NCBI GenBank assembly: GCA_947651395.1
Contig: CANSYW010000015.1
Coordinates: 1-46,324, forward strand
Direction: 5' to 3'
From: an uncultured Pseudoflavonifractor sp.
GTDB taxonomy: Bacteria > Bacillota > Clostridia > Oscillospirales > Oscillospiraceae
DNA: 46,324 nucleotides
Below are positions 32,067-40,572 of this stretch, in pieces. The number at the start of each line of letters is the position of its first letter. Positions within the stretch are counted from its first letter, which is position 1. The notes under the pieces are model-generated. The model had not been told where the DNA came from, ran no database searches, and saw nothing but the letters and a program-made list of their open reading frames with translations. The translations under genes were made by a program, and so were the position numbers.

Positions 32067-34709
32067 CTATTGCCTCTCCTCCCGCTCCCTGGCCCGGTCA
32101 AAGGCCGCCCTGACAGGGCCGGCGGGAAGTCTGAGGTTGTTGCGCTTTAAGATGTCGGCGATCTCCACCCTGGTCTGCTCCACCTCTCTCCGCAGCTCCT
32201 GGGCGGACACGCGCAGGGCGTTGTGGCCCAGAATGATGAACTGCTCGGCGGCGTCCGAGGTGGCCACCCGCACCCTGGCCCCCTCCCTGGAGAGCTGGTA
32301 GCTGGCCTTCTCAATATAGCTGTCCGCCGTCTCCGCCTCCTTGGTGTAGACCACGTGGATATTGTGATACTTCACCACGGAGCCTGTGCCCTGGGGGACC
32401 TTGTAGGCGTCGAAGACCAGAATGACCCGGTTATTCCGAAAGCCCTGGTAGTTGCTCAGGATATCCATCAGGCTCTTCCGGGCGGCATCCAGATTGTCCC
32501 GGGCCAGCGCTTTCAGCTCCTCCCAGGCGAAAAGAATGTTGTAGCCGTCCACCAAAAGATACTCCGGGCCGGTGGGAGCGGGTCTGCCCCTGGGGGGCGA
32601 GGGATCCTTCAGCCCGGTGCGGGCAGGCCGGGGCGTCTCCTGAAAGGAGCGGGGCTTTACCGCCCCGTAAGTCCTCTCAAAAATACCCATAAGCTCCCTG
32701 TCCGCCTCCAGACCGGCGGAGGGGGCCGTCCGGGGCGGGGAAGCGGATCCTCTCCCCTCGTCAGGCTCCGCCCCGGGCGCTTTTTCCTCTCCCCGCATCA
32801 GCGGCAGGTGCATGTGCTCCTCCACCTGATCCCAGGGGACGTTGTAGCCCGCGCCGTGGGCGCAGAACACCGAGCCCGGGGGATCGTCCACGTCCCGCTC
32901 CGGGTCGTAGCCCAGCCGGGCGGTCACCTCCGTCTGGCCAGCGCAGGGGCGGTAGCCCCCCGCCGTACAGGTGAGCCTTCCCCGGCCCCTGGTATAGGCC
33001 GCCACCTCCTGGGCGTAGTCCTGAAAGCCCTCCACCGGGACAAAGCCGGTGACCACCGCCTCCTCCCCCAGAGTCTCCGGGGGTTGGGTCTCGCCCCCCA
33101 TGCGCTGCAGGTCGCTGAGGGCCCGGCCCAGATTGCCCCCGGGCAGCTCCAGGCGAAAGGCGTACCAGGGCTCCAGCAGGACGCAGGGGGCCTTCATCAG
33201 CCCCTGACGCACCGCCCGGTAGGTGGCCTGGCGGAAGTCGCCCCCCTCGGTGTGCTTTTCATGGGCCCGTCCCGCCACCAGGGTGATGCGCACATCGGTA
33301 AGGGCGCTCCCGGTGAGCACCCCCCGGTGGGTCTTCTCCCTCAGATGGGTGAGAATGAGCCGCTGCCAGTTCAGGGCCAGCTGATCCTGGGAGCAGGCGG
33401 AGGCCAGCTCCACTCCGCTGCCCCGGGGAAGGGGCTCCAGCAGCAAATGCACCTCGGCATAGTGGCGCAGGGGTTCAAAGTGGCCCACCCCCTCCACCGG
33501 GGCCGCCAAAGTCTCCCGATAGACAATGCTGCCGGGCCCGAACTCCACCTCCAGGCCAAAGCGCCGGGCAACGAGCCGTTTGAGCACCTCCGCCTGAATG
33601 GGGCCCATAAGCCGGACATGGAGCTCCCCCAGCGCCTCCTTCCACTCCAGGCAGAGCTGGGGATCCTCCTCCGCCAGAAGCCGCAGCCTGGGCAGCACAG
33701 CGTGGGGATCCACCTCCGGGGGCAGAATGAGCTGATAGGTCATCACCGCCTCCAGCGCCGCCGGCGCCCAGGGTTTCTCAGCGCCCAGCGCCTGGCCGGG
33801 AAAGGTGTCGGTAAGACCTGTGAGGGCGCACACCGTCCCCGCCGGGGCCTCCTCCACAGGAGTAAATTTCGCCCCCGAGTAGATCCGGATCTGCTCCACC
33901 TTTCCCTCCACCCCGGGAAGGGTGGATTTTACCCGCAGGCTTCCGCCGGTGAGCTTCAGATGGGTCAGACGGGCCCCCTGGGCGTCCCGGGATATCTTGA
34001 ACACCCTGGCTCCAAATTCCGTCCCCCACCGGGGCCGGGGGGCAAACCGGCGAAGAACGTCAAGAAGCTCCTCCACCCCCTCCAGCTTCAACGCCGAGCC
34101 AAAGAGGCAGGGAAAGACCCTCCGGCGCTCAATGAGCCCCCGGAGGGTGTCGTCTGAGAGCTTGCCCCGCTCCATATATTCCTCCAGAGCGCTCTCCTCT
34201 CCCAGGGCGGCCTCCTCCCAGAAGGGGTCGCTCCCATAGGCGGAAAAGTCCAGAACGCCGTCGGAGAGCGCGGCGCGCAGTCTGGAGAGCACAGCCTCCT
34301 TGTCCGTGCCGGGCTGATCCATTTTGTTGAGGAAAAGAAAGGTGGGCACCCCGTGTCGCTCCAGAAGCTTCCAAAGGGTGAGGGTATGGCCCTGGGGTCC
34401 GTCGGGGGCGGAGACCACCAAAAGGGCGCAGTCCAGCACCCCCAGCACCCGCTCGGCCTCGGCGGCAAAGTCCACGTGTCCGGGGGTGTCCAGCAGTGTG
34501 AACTCCACATCCTCCAGCGGCAGAACCGCCTGCTTGGAGAAGATGGTGATCCCCCGCTCCCGCTCCTGCTCGTCGGTGTCCAGAAAGGCGTCGGCGTGAT
34601 CCACCCGGCCCAGGGCGCGCAAAACGCCGCCCCGGTAGAGCAGGGCCTCCGAAAGGGTGGTCTTGCCCGCGTCCACGTGGGCCAGGATCCCCAGGATCAG
34701 CTTATCCAC
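32067..34709 (-). CDS. Tet(M)/EF-G-like translational GTPase fused to a Rae1/YacP-type NYN endoribonuclease domain
   Basis: 880 residues. GTPase motifs: AHVDAGKT (10-17), ERGITIF (50-56), DTPGH (73-77), NKMD (127-130); EF-G-like domains II-V run to about 660. In the domain IV loop that in Tet(M) carries YSPVSTPADF, this protein has HEKHTEGGDFR (about 483-493), so tetracycline protection is not supported. After a Pro-rich linker a complete NYN (PIN-like) domain of ~165 residues follows (716-880): LLVDGYNIL (D721), ILVFDAYKVPQG (D767), TKEAETADSYIEKA (D796) and VATSDAAEQ (D819), matching B. subtilis Rae1/YacP, which cuts mRNA in the ribosomal A site. Lies 21 bases downstream of aroQ in the aro transcript. 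A ribosome-targeted nuclease is inferred. Confidence 0.9.
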   Translation of the reverse strand: MDKLILGILAHVDAGKTTLSEALLYRGGVLRALGRVDHADAFLDTDEQERERGITIFSKQAVLPLEDVEFTLLDTPGHVDFAAEAERVLGVLDCALLVVSAPDGPQGHTLTLWKLLERHGVPTFLFLNKMDQPGTDKEAVLSRLRAALSDGVLDFSAYGSDPFWEEAALGEESALEEYMERGKLSDDTLRGLIERRRVFPCLFGSALKLEGVEELLDVLRRFAPRPRWGTEFGARVFKISRDAQGARLTHLKLTGGSLRVKSTLPGVEGKVEQIRIYSGAKFTPVEEAPAGTVCALTGLTDTFPGQALGAEKPWAPAALEAVMTYQLILPPEVDPHAVLPRLRLLAEEDPQLCLEWKEALGELHVRLMGPIQAEVLKRLVARRFGLEVEFGPGSIVYRETLAAPVEGVGHFEPLRHYAEVHLLLEPLPRGSGVELASACSQDQLALNWQRLILTHLREKTHRGVLTGSALTDVRITLVAGRAHEKHTEGGDFRQATYRAVRQGLMKAPCVLLEPWYAFRLELPGGNLGRALSDLQRMGGETQPPETLGEEAVVTGFVPVEGFQDYAQEVAAYTRGRGRLTCTAGGYRPCAGQTEVTARLGYDPERDVDDPPGSVFCAHGAGYNVPWDQVEEHMHLPLMRGEEKAPGAEPDEGRGSASPPRTAPSAGLEADRELMGIFERTYGAVKPRSFQETPRPARTGLKDPSPPRGRPAPTGPEYLLVDGYNILFAWEELKALARDNLDAARKSLMDILSNYQGFRNNRVILVFDAYKVPQGTGSVVKYHNIHVVYTKEAETADSYIEKASYQLSREGARVRVATSDAAEQFIILGHNALRVSAQELRREVEQTRVEIADILKRNNLRLPAGPVRAAFDRAREREERQ

Positions 34710-34730
34710 GCCCTTCCCTCCTTCCTTCTC

Positions 34731-35159
34731 TTATTTCTTTCCCAGGAAATATCCCATGGCGGCCTCGTAGCCGTAGAGGCCCAGGCCGCAGATCTGGCCC
34801 ACACAGGCGGGGGCGGTGACGCTCCTGCGGCGGAACTCCTCCCGCTGATGGACATTGGAGATATGCACCTCCACACAGGGCACGCTCACCGCCTTCAGCG
34901 CGTCCAGAATGGCGATGGAGTAGTGGGTATAGGCCCCGGGATTCATCACGATGGCGTCATAGACCCCGTCCGCGGCGTGGATGGCGTCCACGATGGCCCC
35001 CTCATGGTTGGACTGGAAGCACTCGGCGGTGGAGCCGTAGGCGGCGGCAAAGGCACGCAGCCGGGCGCACAGGCTCTCGTAGTTCTCCTCCCCGTAGATC
35101 CCCGGCTCCCGCCTGCCCAGCAGGTTCAGGTTGGGGCCGTTGATGATGAGAAATTTCAT
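34731..35159 (-). CDS. aroQ: 3-dehydroquinate dehydratase, type II
   Basis: Converts 3-dehydroquinate to 3-dehydroshikimate. 142 residues, typical of the dodecameric type II enzyme. Motifs: IINGPNLNLLGRREPGIYG (with the flexible-lid Arg and catalytic Tyr), ECFQSNHEGAIVDAIH, VMNPGAYTHYSIAI and VEVHISNVHQREEFRR. Overlaps aroK by four bases (ATGA). Last biosynthetic gene of the operon. Confidence 0.96.
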   Translation of the reverse strand: MKFLIINGPNLNLLGRREPGIYGEENYESLCARLRAFAAAYGSTAECFQSNHEGAIVDAIHAADGVYDAIVMNPGAYTHYSIAILDALKAVSVPCVEVHISNVHQREEFRRRSVTAPACVGQICGLGLYGYEAAMGYFLGKK

Positions 35160-35689
35160 TGCTCCTGTCCTCCTTTGTTTTCTTCCCAGGAGGCGATGGC
35201 CTCCACCGCCTCCTTGACCCGGGCCGCGGTGGACACCGGCGAGGTAAAGTCGTTGACGGTGGCGTCAGCCCACGTCTCATAGACCTCTGCCCGCTCCGCC
35301 CCCCTTTGGAGGAAGGCCTCCCTGCCCTCCTGGGCCAGGGGGCGATCCGGCATGGGCACATGGTCATAGATCTCCCCCGGATCCCGGTTGAGCCAGATCA
35401 CCACCCCGCTCTCCTTCAAGGCGGCCATAGCCCCCCGCTGAAGGGGGAGCCCGCCGCCGCAGGCGATGATCAGGTCGCTTCGCAGGCTGAGGGCCTGGGC
35501 CACCCCCATCTCCAGAGAGCGGAAATAGGGCTCTCCCATGGTCTCAAATATCTCCGATACGGTGAGGCCCTCCCGGGCCTCGATGAGCTTGTCGGTGTCC
35601 ACCAGCTGCCTTTGCAGCCGCTGGGCCAGCAGCGTCCCCACCGTAGTCTTCCCACAGCCCATCATGCCGATGAGTATGATGTTCTTCAT
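35156..35689 (-). CDS. aroK: Shikimate kinase
   Basis: Phosphorylates shikimate at O3. 177 residues; P-loop LIGMMGCGKTTVG (G8 to K14), shikimate site DTDKLIE and IACGGGLPLQ, lid region MPDRPLAQEGREAF. Four-base overlaps with pheA upstream and aroQ downstream. Confidence 0.96.
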   Translation of the reverse strand: MKNIILIGMMGCGKTTVGTLLAQRLQRQLVDTDKLIEAREGLTVSEIFETMGEPYFRSLEMGVAQALSLRSDLIIACGGGLPLQRGAMAALKESGVVIWLNRDPGEIYDHVPMPDRPLAQEGREAFLQRGAERAEVYETWADATVNDFTSPVSTAARVKEAVEAIASWEENKGGQEQ

Positions 35690-36843
35690 TCCTCATACCC
35701 CCTGAAATTGCCCAGGATCCGAAGATCCACCGTCAACTGGCTGAGCTCGTGGAGGATACCGTCCATGCCGGGGGCGGTGAGGTCCCCGGTGAACTCCACA
35801 AAGAACCGGTACTCCCAGCCCCGGTCGGGGATGGGCCGGGACTCCAGCTTCACCAGGTTCAGCCCGTTCACCGAGAAGATGGTCAGCACCTCATGGAGAG
35901 AGCCGGTGTGGTGGGGCAGGGAAAACAGGGCCGCCGCCTTGTCCCGACCCTGACGCAGCTCCAGCCGGGGGGAGACCACCATGAAGCGGGTGAAGTTGGC
36001 GGTGTTGTGGTTGATGGGGGCGGCCAGCACCTCCAGGCCGTAGAGCCTGGCCGCCCGCTGGGAGCAGATGGCCGCCGCCGTCCGGTCGTCCCCCTGACCC
36101 ACCTGCTTGGCCGAGCCCGCCGTGTCCAGGGTGGGCACCCGCTCCCAGTCCCGGTGCTCATCCAAAAACCGGTCGCACTGCATCAGCCCCTGCTCATGGG
36201 AATAGACCGTTTTAATCTGGCTCAGCTTCACCCCGGGCAGGGCGGCCAGGCAGTGCTCCACCTTCACCTGCCACTCCCCCACCAGGGAGAAATCATACTG
36301 GGCCAACAGATCATAGACCTGACGGATGGAGCCGGTGGAGGAGTTTTCCACCGGCAGCATGGCGTAATCCGCCTTTTTGTCGGCCAGAGCCTGAAACACG
36401 TCGTTGAACCAGGGCAGACCCAGGGTCTCCACCCCCTCACCGAAGAAGCCCACGGCGGCCTCCTCCGAGTAGGCCCCCGGCTCCCCCTGATAGACCACCT
36501 TCGGGTTTGCCACCGGCTCCCGGCGCTGGGAGAAGGTCCTGACCCAGCGGGCCCATCCCTCATCCTCCGTCCCCTCCCGCACCAGCAGCCGCTGCTGGCG
36601 GCGGGAGATGGTGAGGATGGCGTCATAGAGTGCGGCCACCCGGGCCTTGGCCGCCGGGGTAGGGGCCTGGGCGGAGCGCTTGGCGATCACCGCCTTTTCC
36701 CGGGTGCTGTCCAGCACGGGCAGGCCCCGGGCCATCTTGTACTCTCCCACCTTGCCGGTGACCTCCAGCCGATCCAGAAAGAGCCTGACCAGCTGGCTGT
36801 CGATGTCGTCGATCTGCTGCCGGTATTTTTCCAATTCCGTCAT
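35686..36843 (-). CDS. pheA: Bifunctional chorismate mutase/prephenate dehydratase (P-protein)
   Basis: Takes chorismate through prephenate to phenylpyruvate. 385 residues: AroQ-type chorismate mutase (1-90: YRQQIDDIDSQLVRLFLDRL, GLPVLDSTREKAVI), prephenate dehydratase (about 115-290: VVYQGEPGAYSEEAA, MLPVENSSTGSIRQVYDLL, NHNTANFTRFMVV) and ACT domain with the Phe-binding motif LVKLESRPIPDRGWEYRFFV. Feedback inhibition by Phe is therefore likely, adding to the Phe-type leader peptide of the operon. ATG 36843 has AAAGGAGAG upstream. Separated from aroC by a 101-base gap with a palindromic repeat. Confidence 0.95.
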   Translation of the reverse strand: MTELEKYRQQIDDIDSQLVRLFLDRLEVTGKVGEYKMARGLPVLDSTREKAVIAKRSAQAPTPAAKARVAALYDAILTISRRQQRLLVREGTEDEGWARWVRTFSQRREPVANPKVVYQGEPGAYSEEAAVGFFGEGVETLGLPWFNDVFQALADKKADYAMLPVENSSTGSIRQVYDLLAQYDFSLVGEWQVKVEHCLAALPGVKLSQIKTVYSHEQGLMQCDRFLDEHRDWERVPTLDTAGSAKQVGQGDDRTAAAICSQRAARLYGLEVLAAPINHNTANFTRFMVVSPRLELRQGRDKAAALFSLPHHTGSLHEVLTIFSVNGLNLVKLESRPIPDRGWEYRFFVEFTGDLTAPGMDGILHELSQLTVDLRILGNFRGYEE

Positions 36844-36920
36844 GGGTGTTCTCTCCTTTGGACGTTCTTGTTCGTGCCGGACCGCCGAGGGCGGCGGCCC
36901 ATACGGGGGGGTGGGAAATA

Positions 36921-36950
36921 CCGGGCCGACACACAGGCCGGCCCCTACAT
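36921..36950. repeat. Palindromic REP-like repeat, copy 1, overlapping the aroC stop
   Basis: Thirty bases with arms GGGCCG and CGGCCC around ACACACAGG, ending CCCCTACAT. The same 30-base pattern recurs at 44044-44073 with compensating changes in the stem. The CTA is the aroC stop codon read on the minus strand. A further GC-rich hairpin (CCGCC / GGCGG) precedes it in the 36844-36944 gap. Confidence 0.75.
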
Positions 36951-37988
36951 ACCTAAAACTTCGCAGGCCGCTAACGCAGCGGCCGCCTCGATCACCGGCA
37001 CCGCCCGGTGTACCACACAGGGGTCGTGGCGGCCCCTGATCTCCAGCTCGGTCTCCTCCCCGGTACGCAGATCCACACTCTCCTGGGGCAGGGCGATGGA
37101 GGGGGTGGGGCGGAGGGTGACCTCAAAGAGGACGGGCATGCCGTTGGTGATGCCCCCGTTGACGCCCCCGGCGTGGTTGGTCCTGGTAACCACCTTGCCG
37201 TCCCTGACCTCAAAGGGGTCGTTGGCCTCGGTGCCCCGCATATAGCTCAGAGCTACCCCCGCCCCGAAGCAGACCGCCTTTACCGCCGGGACGGCGAACA
37301 GATACTGGGAAAAGATCCCCTCCACATTTCTTCCGAAGTCGGGGGCCCCCAGCCCCGCCGGGAGACCCACCACGGCGCACTCAATGGAGCCGCCCACGCT
37401 GTCCCCCTCCTCCTTCGCCTCACGGATGGCCTGGCGCATCTGCTCCCCTTTGGCGTCATTCAGCACGGGGAAGGGCTTGTCCCCCAGCTCCCGCAGCTCC
37501 TCCGCCTCATTCAGGACTGCGTCGCTGACGCCGTAGATGGCGCTGATGTGGCTGCCCACCCAAATCTCCCTCCGGGCCAGCAGCTGTCTGGCCACCGCTC
37601 CGGCGGCCACCAGAGGGGCGGTGAGCCGGCCGGAAAAATGTCCTCCCCCCCGGTAGTCCAGGTTCCCCTTGCTCTGGACAAATCCGGCGTAATCCCCGTG
37701 GCCGGGCCGAGGGATATAGCGGATATCCTCATAGTCAGAGGAGTGCTGATCCCCGTTTTGGATCACCAGCGTCAGGGGCGTGCCGGTGGTCTTCCCCTCA
37801 AAGAGCCCGGAGAGCACATGGACCTCGTCGGTCTCCCGCCGGGCGGTGGACAGGCCGTCCGGTTTGGGGGCGCGGCGGGAGAGTTCTTTTGCCATGGCCT
37901 CCATATTCAGCTCCAGACCGGCGGGAACTCCCTCCAGCACCACCCCGATGGCCGGGCCGTGGGACTCACCGAAAACGGTATATCTCAT
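36945..37988 (-). CDS. aroC: Chorismate synthase
   Basis: FMN-dependent conversion of EPSP to chorismate. 347 residues, slightly short at the C-terminus. Motifs: FGESHGPAIGVVLEGVPAG, RPGHGDYAGFVQSKGNLDYR, GGGHFSGRLTAPLVAAGAVA, DSVGGSIECAVVGLPAGLG and NHAGGVNGGITNGMP. The final Met and TAG stop are supplied by the palindromic repeat at 36921-36950. The start overlaps the aroA stop (ATGA). Confidence 0.96.
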   Translation of the reverse strand: MRYTVFGESHGPAIGVVLEGVPAGLELNMEAMAKELSRRAPKPDGLSTARRETDEVHVLSGLFEGKTTGTPLTLVIQNGDQHSSDYEDIRYIPRPGHGDYAGFVQSKGNLDYRGGGHFSGRLTAPLVAAGAVARQLLARREIWVGSHISAIYGVSDAVLNEAEELRELGDKPFPVLNDAKGEQMRQAIREAKEEGDSVGGSIECAVVGLPAGLGAPDFGRNVEGIFSQYLFAVPAVKAVCFGAGVALSYMRGTEANDPFEVRDGKVVTRTNHAGGVNGGITNGMPVLFEVTLRPTPSIALPQESVDLRTGEETELEIRGRHDPCVVHRAVPVIEAAAALAACEVLGM

Positions 37989-39247
37989 ATCGTGACCTCC
38001 TCGGTCTTTCCGCCCAGGCGGGCATATTCCTCCCAGAATCCGGGATAGGATTTGTCCACCGCCTCCGCCCCGGTGAGGGTGACGGACTTTTCACACCGGG
38101 TGGCGGCAACGGCGGCCATCATGGCGATGCGGTGGTCATTGAAGCTGTCCACCGTCACGCCGCCGGCCAGGGTCTTCTTCCCGCGGATGATCAGGAAATC
38201 GGATCCCTCCTCTACCTCCGAGCCCAGAGCGTTCAGCACCTGGGTAACGGAGCGGAGCCGGTCGCTCTCCTTGAGCCGCAGCCGGGCGGCGTTCACCAGC
38301 CGGGTGGTCTCCCCGGCCCGAAGGGCGGCCATCACCGCCAGGGGGGGCACCAGGTCGGGACAGCCGGACACATCCAGCTTCAGGTCTCCCACCCCCTCTG
38401 AACTCAGCCCCATCTCCTCAAACCGGAACTCGATGATTCTGTCCCCCTGGAGGGAGTCGGGATCCAGTCCCTTCAGCTCCACATCGCCCCCCAGAAACTT
38501 CGCCGCGTACCAGAACCCGGCCTGGGACCAGTCGGCCTCCACCGTGGCCTCACCGGGACGGTAGGTCTGGTTCCCCTGGGGGTAGTACTGGGGCGGCAGA
38601 GACAGGGTGGCGGGCATCGCCACCCCAAAGCGCCCCATGGCCCGGAGGGTCATGCGGATATAGTCCTCGCTCTCCAGAAAGGTGGTGGGGATAATGGCCG
38701 AGGGCCCGCCCAGCAGGGGCAGGGCAAAGAGCAGGCCGGTAAAGAACTGGGAGGACACGTCGCCGGGAAGCCGATACTCCCCCGGCTCCAGAAGCCCCTG
38801 TACCGTGAGGACGCCCTCCCTCTGCTCATAAAATACGCCCTTGTCCCTGAACAGGTCAAAATAGGGGCCCTGGGGCCGCTCCATAAGCCGCCCCCGGCCG
38901 GTAAAGACGCCGCCTCCCCGCACCGCCAGGGCCACGGGGATGAGAAAGCGGAGGGTGGAGCCCGACTCCCCGCAGTCCAGCCGGGGCAGGGCCATCCGGC
39001 GCATGGGGGACATGGCGTTGGCCCCCATGCCGGTGACCCGGAGGGTATCCCCCTGCCAGGTGAACTCCGCCCCCAGCTCCGTGAGGCACCGGACGGTGGC
39101 GTCGATGTCCTGGGAGTGGCAGATATTGCGGATCACGCTCTCCCCCGCGGCCAGGGCGGCGGCGATAAGCAGCCGGTGGGCCTGGGACTTGGAGGGAGGC
39201 GGGGTAACAGAGCCCTTCAATTTTGCGGGGGTGATGGTAAGGGTCAT
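37985..39247 (-). CDS. aroA: 5-enolpyruvylshikimate-3-phosphate synthase
   Basis: Adds enolpyruvate from PEP to shikimate-3-phosphate. 420 residues. Motifs: PPPSKSQAHRLLIAAALA, LDCGESGSTLRFLIPVALA, GDVSSQFFTGLLFALPLL, RLKESDRLRSVTQVLNALG and DSFNDHRIAMMAAVAAT. Start ATG 39247 with AAGGAGAG upstream; the frame is open much further but that lies within aroB. Starts 11 bases after the aroB stop. Confidence 0.96.
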   Translation of the reverse strand: MTLTITPAKLKGSVTPPPSKSQAHRLLIAAALAAGESVIRNICHSQDIDATVRCLTELGAEFTWQGDTLRVTGMGANAMSPMRRMALPRLDCGESGSTLRFLIPVALAVRGGGVFTGRGRLMERPQGPYFDLFRDKGVFYEQREGVLTVQGLLEPGEYRLPGDVSSQFFTGLLFALPLLGGPSAIIPTTFLESEDYIRMTLRAMGRFGVAMPATLSLPPQYYPQGNQTYRPGEATVEADWSQAGFWYAAKFLGGDVELKGLDPDSLQGDRIIEFRFEEMGLSSEGVGDLKLDVSGCPDLVPPLAVMAALRAGETTRLVNAARLRLKESDRLRSVTQVLNALGSEVEEGSDFLIIRGKKTLAGGVTVDSFNDHRIAMMAAVAATRCEKSVTLTGAEAVDKSYPGFWEEYARLGGKTEEVTI

Positions 39248-39258
39248 AGCTGCTCTCC

Positions 39259-40341
39259 TTATTGTCCATAGACGGCTTCCAGATTTTCCAGTACCGCGTC
39301 TTTTTTCATTCTGACGGGCAGGGCTTCCCCCATTTTCCACAGAAAGATCATGGTGATGTCCTCCCCCTGGTTCTTCTTGTCCAGCCCCACGGCCTTCACC
39401 ATGGTTTCCCAGGGACAGTCGATGTGGGTGGGAAGGCCAAAGGCCTCCAGCAGGTCCATAAGGGCCTGGACGCCCTCGTCCTCCTCCATGATCCCAAGAC
39501 CGAAGCCCAGCTGGATCGCCGCGCACATACCCGCCGAGACCGCCTGGCCGTGGGTCCACTTCTCATAGTTCCCCGCCAGCTCGTAGGCGTGGCCCAGGGT
39601 ATGACCGAAGTTGAGGAGCATCCGGTTTCCCGTGTCCAGCTCGTCCTTTTCCACAACGGAACGTTTTATATCACAGCAAGTATACAATACGTGTTCAATA
39701 TTTGCCATAATTTCCCCCCTTGTGGGGTGGGAGCGGAGGAAATCGAAGAAGTCCTTATCCGCGATGCAGCCGTACTTGATGACCTCGGCCATGCCGTCGG
39801 CGAAGGTCTTGTCATCCAGGGTATTCAGGGTGTCGGGATCCATGAGCACCGCCCTGGGCTGCCAGAAGCACCCCGCCAGGTTCTTCCCGGCGACAAGATC
39901 GATGGCCACCTTGCCCCCCACCGAGGAGTCCACCTGGGCCAGGAGGGTGGTGGGGATCTGGATAAAGTCCACACCCCGGAGGATGGTGGCGGCGGCAAAG
40001 CCCGCCAGGTCCCCCACCACGCCGCCCCCCAGGGCGACCACGGCGTCGGTGCGGGTGAGGCCGAAGTGCATCATGGCCTCCCACAGAGCAGCCAGGTGGG
40101 TGGCGCATTTGGAGCCCTCCCCGGCGGGGCCTGTAAACAGGCCCGTATCGAAGCCGGCGTGTTCCAGACTGTCCTCCACCCGGGCGCCGTAGAGGGGCTC
40201 CACATTGGTGTCGGTGACGATGGCGATCCGCTTGGCCTTGGGGCAGACCTTCCGGATCTCCTCTCCCACCCTGTCCAGCAGGCCGGGGGCGATCTGAATG
40301 TCATAGGAGCGGGGACCCAGATCTATATGGAGGGTTTTCAT
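39259..40341 (-). CDS. aroB: 3-dehydroquinate synthase
   Basis: NAD- and metal-dependent cyclisation of DAHP to dehydroquinate. 360 residues. Motifs: VVALGGGVVGDLAGFAAATI, IPTTLLAQVDSSVGGKVAID, GMAEVIKYGCIADKDFF and LNFGHTLGHAYE (metal His). ATG 40341 with AAGGAA upstream is preferred to GTG 40350, which would leave no spacing from that site. It follows the DAHP synthase gene after a 231-base gap that holds repeats. Confidence 0.96.
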   Translation of the reverse strand: MKTLHIDLGPRSYDIQIAPGLLDRVGEEIRKVCPKAKRIAIVTDTNVEPLYGARVEDSLEHAGFDTGLFTGPAGEGSKCATHLAALWEAMMHFGLTRTDAVVALGGGVVGDLAGFAAATILRGVDFIQIPTTLLAQVDSSVGGKVAIDLVAGKNLAGCFWQPRAVLMDPDTLNTLDDKTFADGMAEVIKYGCIADKDFFDFLRSHPTRGEIMANIEHVLYTCCDIKRSVVEKDELDTGNRMLLNFGHTLGHAYELAGNYEKWTHGQAVSAGMCAAIQLGFGLGIMEEDEGVQALMDLLEAFGLPTHIDCPWETMVKAVGLDKKNQGEDITMIFLWKMGEALPVRMKKDAVLENLEAVYGQ

Positions 40342-40366
40342 AAGGCTCACTTCCTTACATTTTACG

Positions 40367-40566
40367 GGCTGTCATGCTGCAAACAGGTCAGGCCACCTCG
40401 GGTTCTAACTCCTCCGACTTCGCAAAATTTCTCCGAAGGGCTTTGCTCTTCTCCAAAATTTCGCTCCGCTCCGTCGTTAGCCCCTCGGTTGACCTGTTTC
40501 TCCGCATTTCTTAGGCTGTCATGCTGCAAACAGGTCAGGCCACCTCGGTTGACCTGTTCTCCGCTT
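40367..40566. repeat. Two-copy repeat with hairpin, one copy split by an 81-base MITE-like insert
   Basis: A 35-base block starting GGCTGTCATGCTGCAAACAG is present at 40367-40401 and 40514-40548. In the intact second copy it continues into TTGACCTGTTCTCCGC, so that AACAGGTCA (40529-40537) pairs with TGACCTGTT (40550-40558). In the first copy the same continuation appears only at 40483, after an 81-base insert (40402-40482) flanked by CCTCGG on both sides and with CTAAC / GTTAG near its ends. This is all that is seen in the 40342-40572 gap. Confidence 0.8.
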
Positions 40567-40572
40567 TTCTTT

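Noticed and set aside
32067..34709. Tetracycline resistance (ribosomal protection) gene
   Set aside because: The GTPase body is related to Tet(M), but the loop equivalent to YSPVSTPADF is replaced by HEKHTEGGDFR and a nuclease domain is fused. Location in an amino acid operon also argues against a resistance role.
36655..36675. Third copy of the GTAGGGGC repeat end inside pheA
   Set aside because: Only the short GTAGGGGCCTGG stretch matches, with no palindrome or CACACAGG loop; it is ordinary coding sequence.
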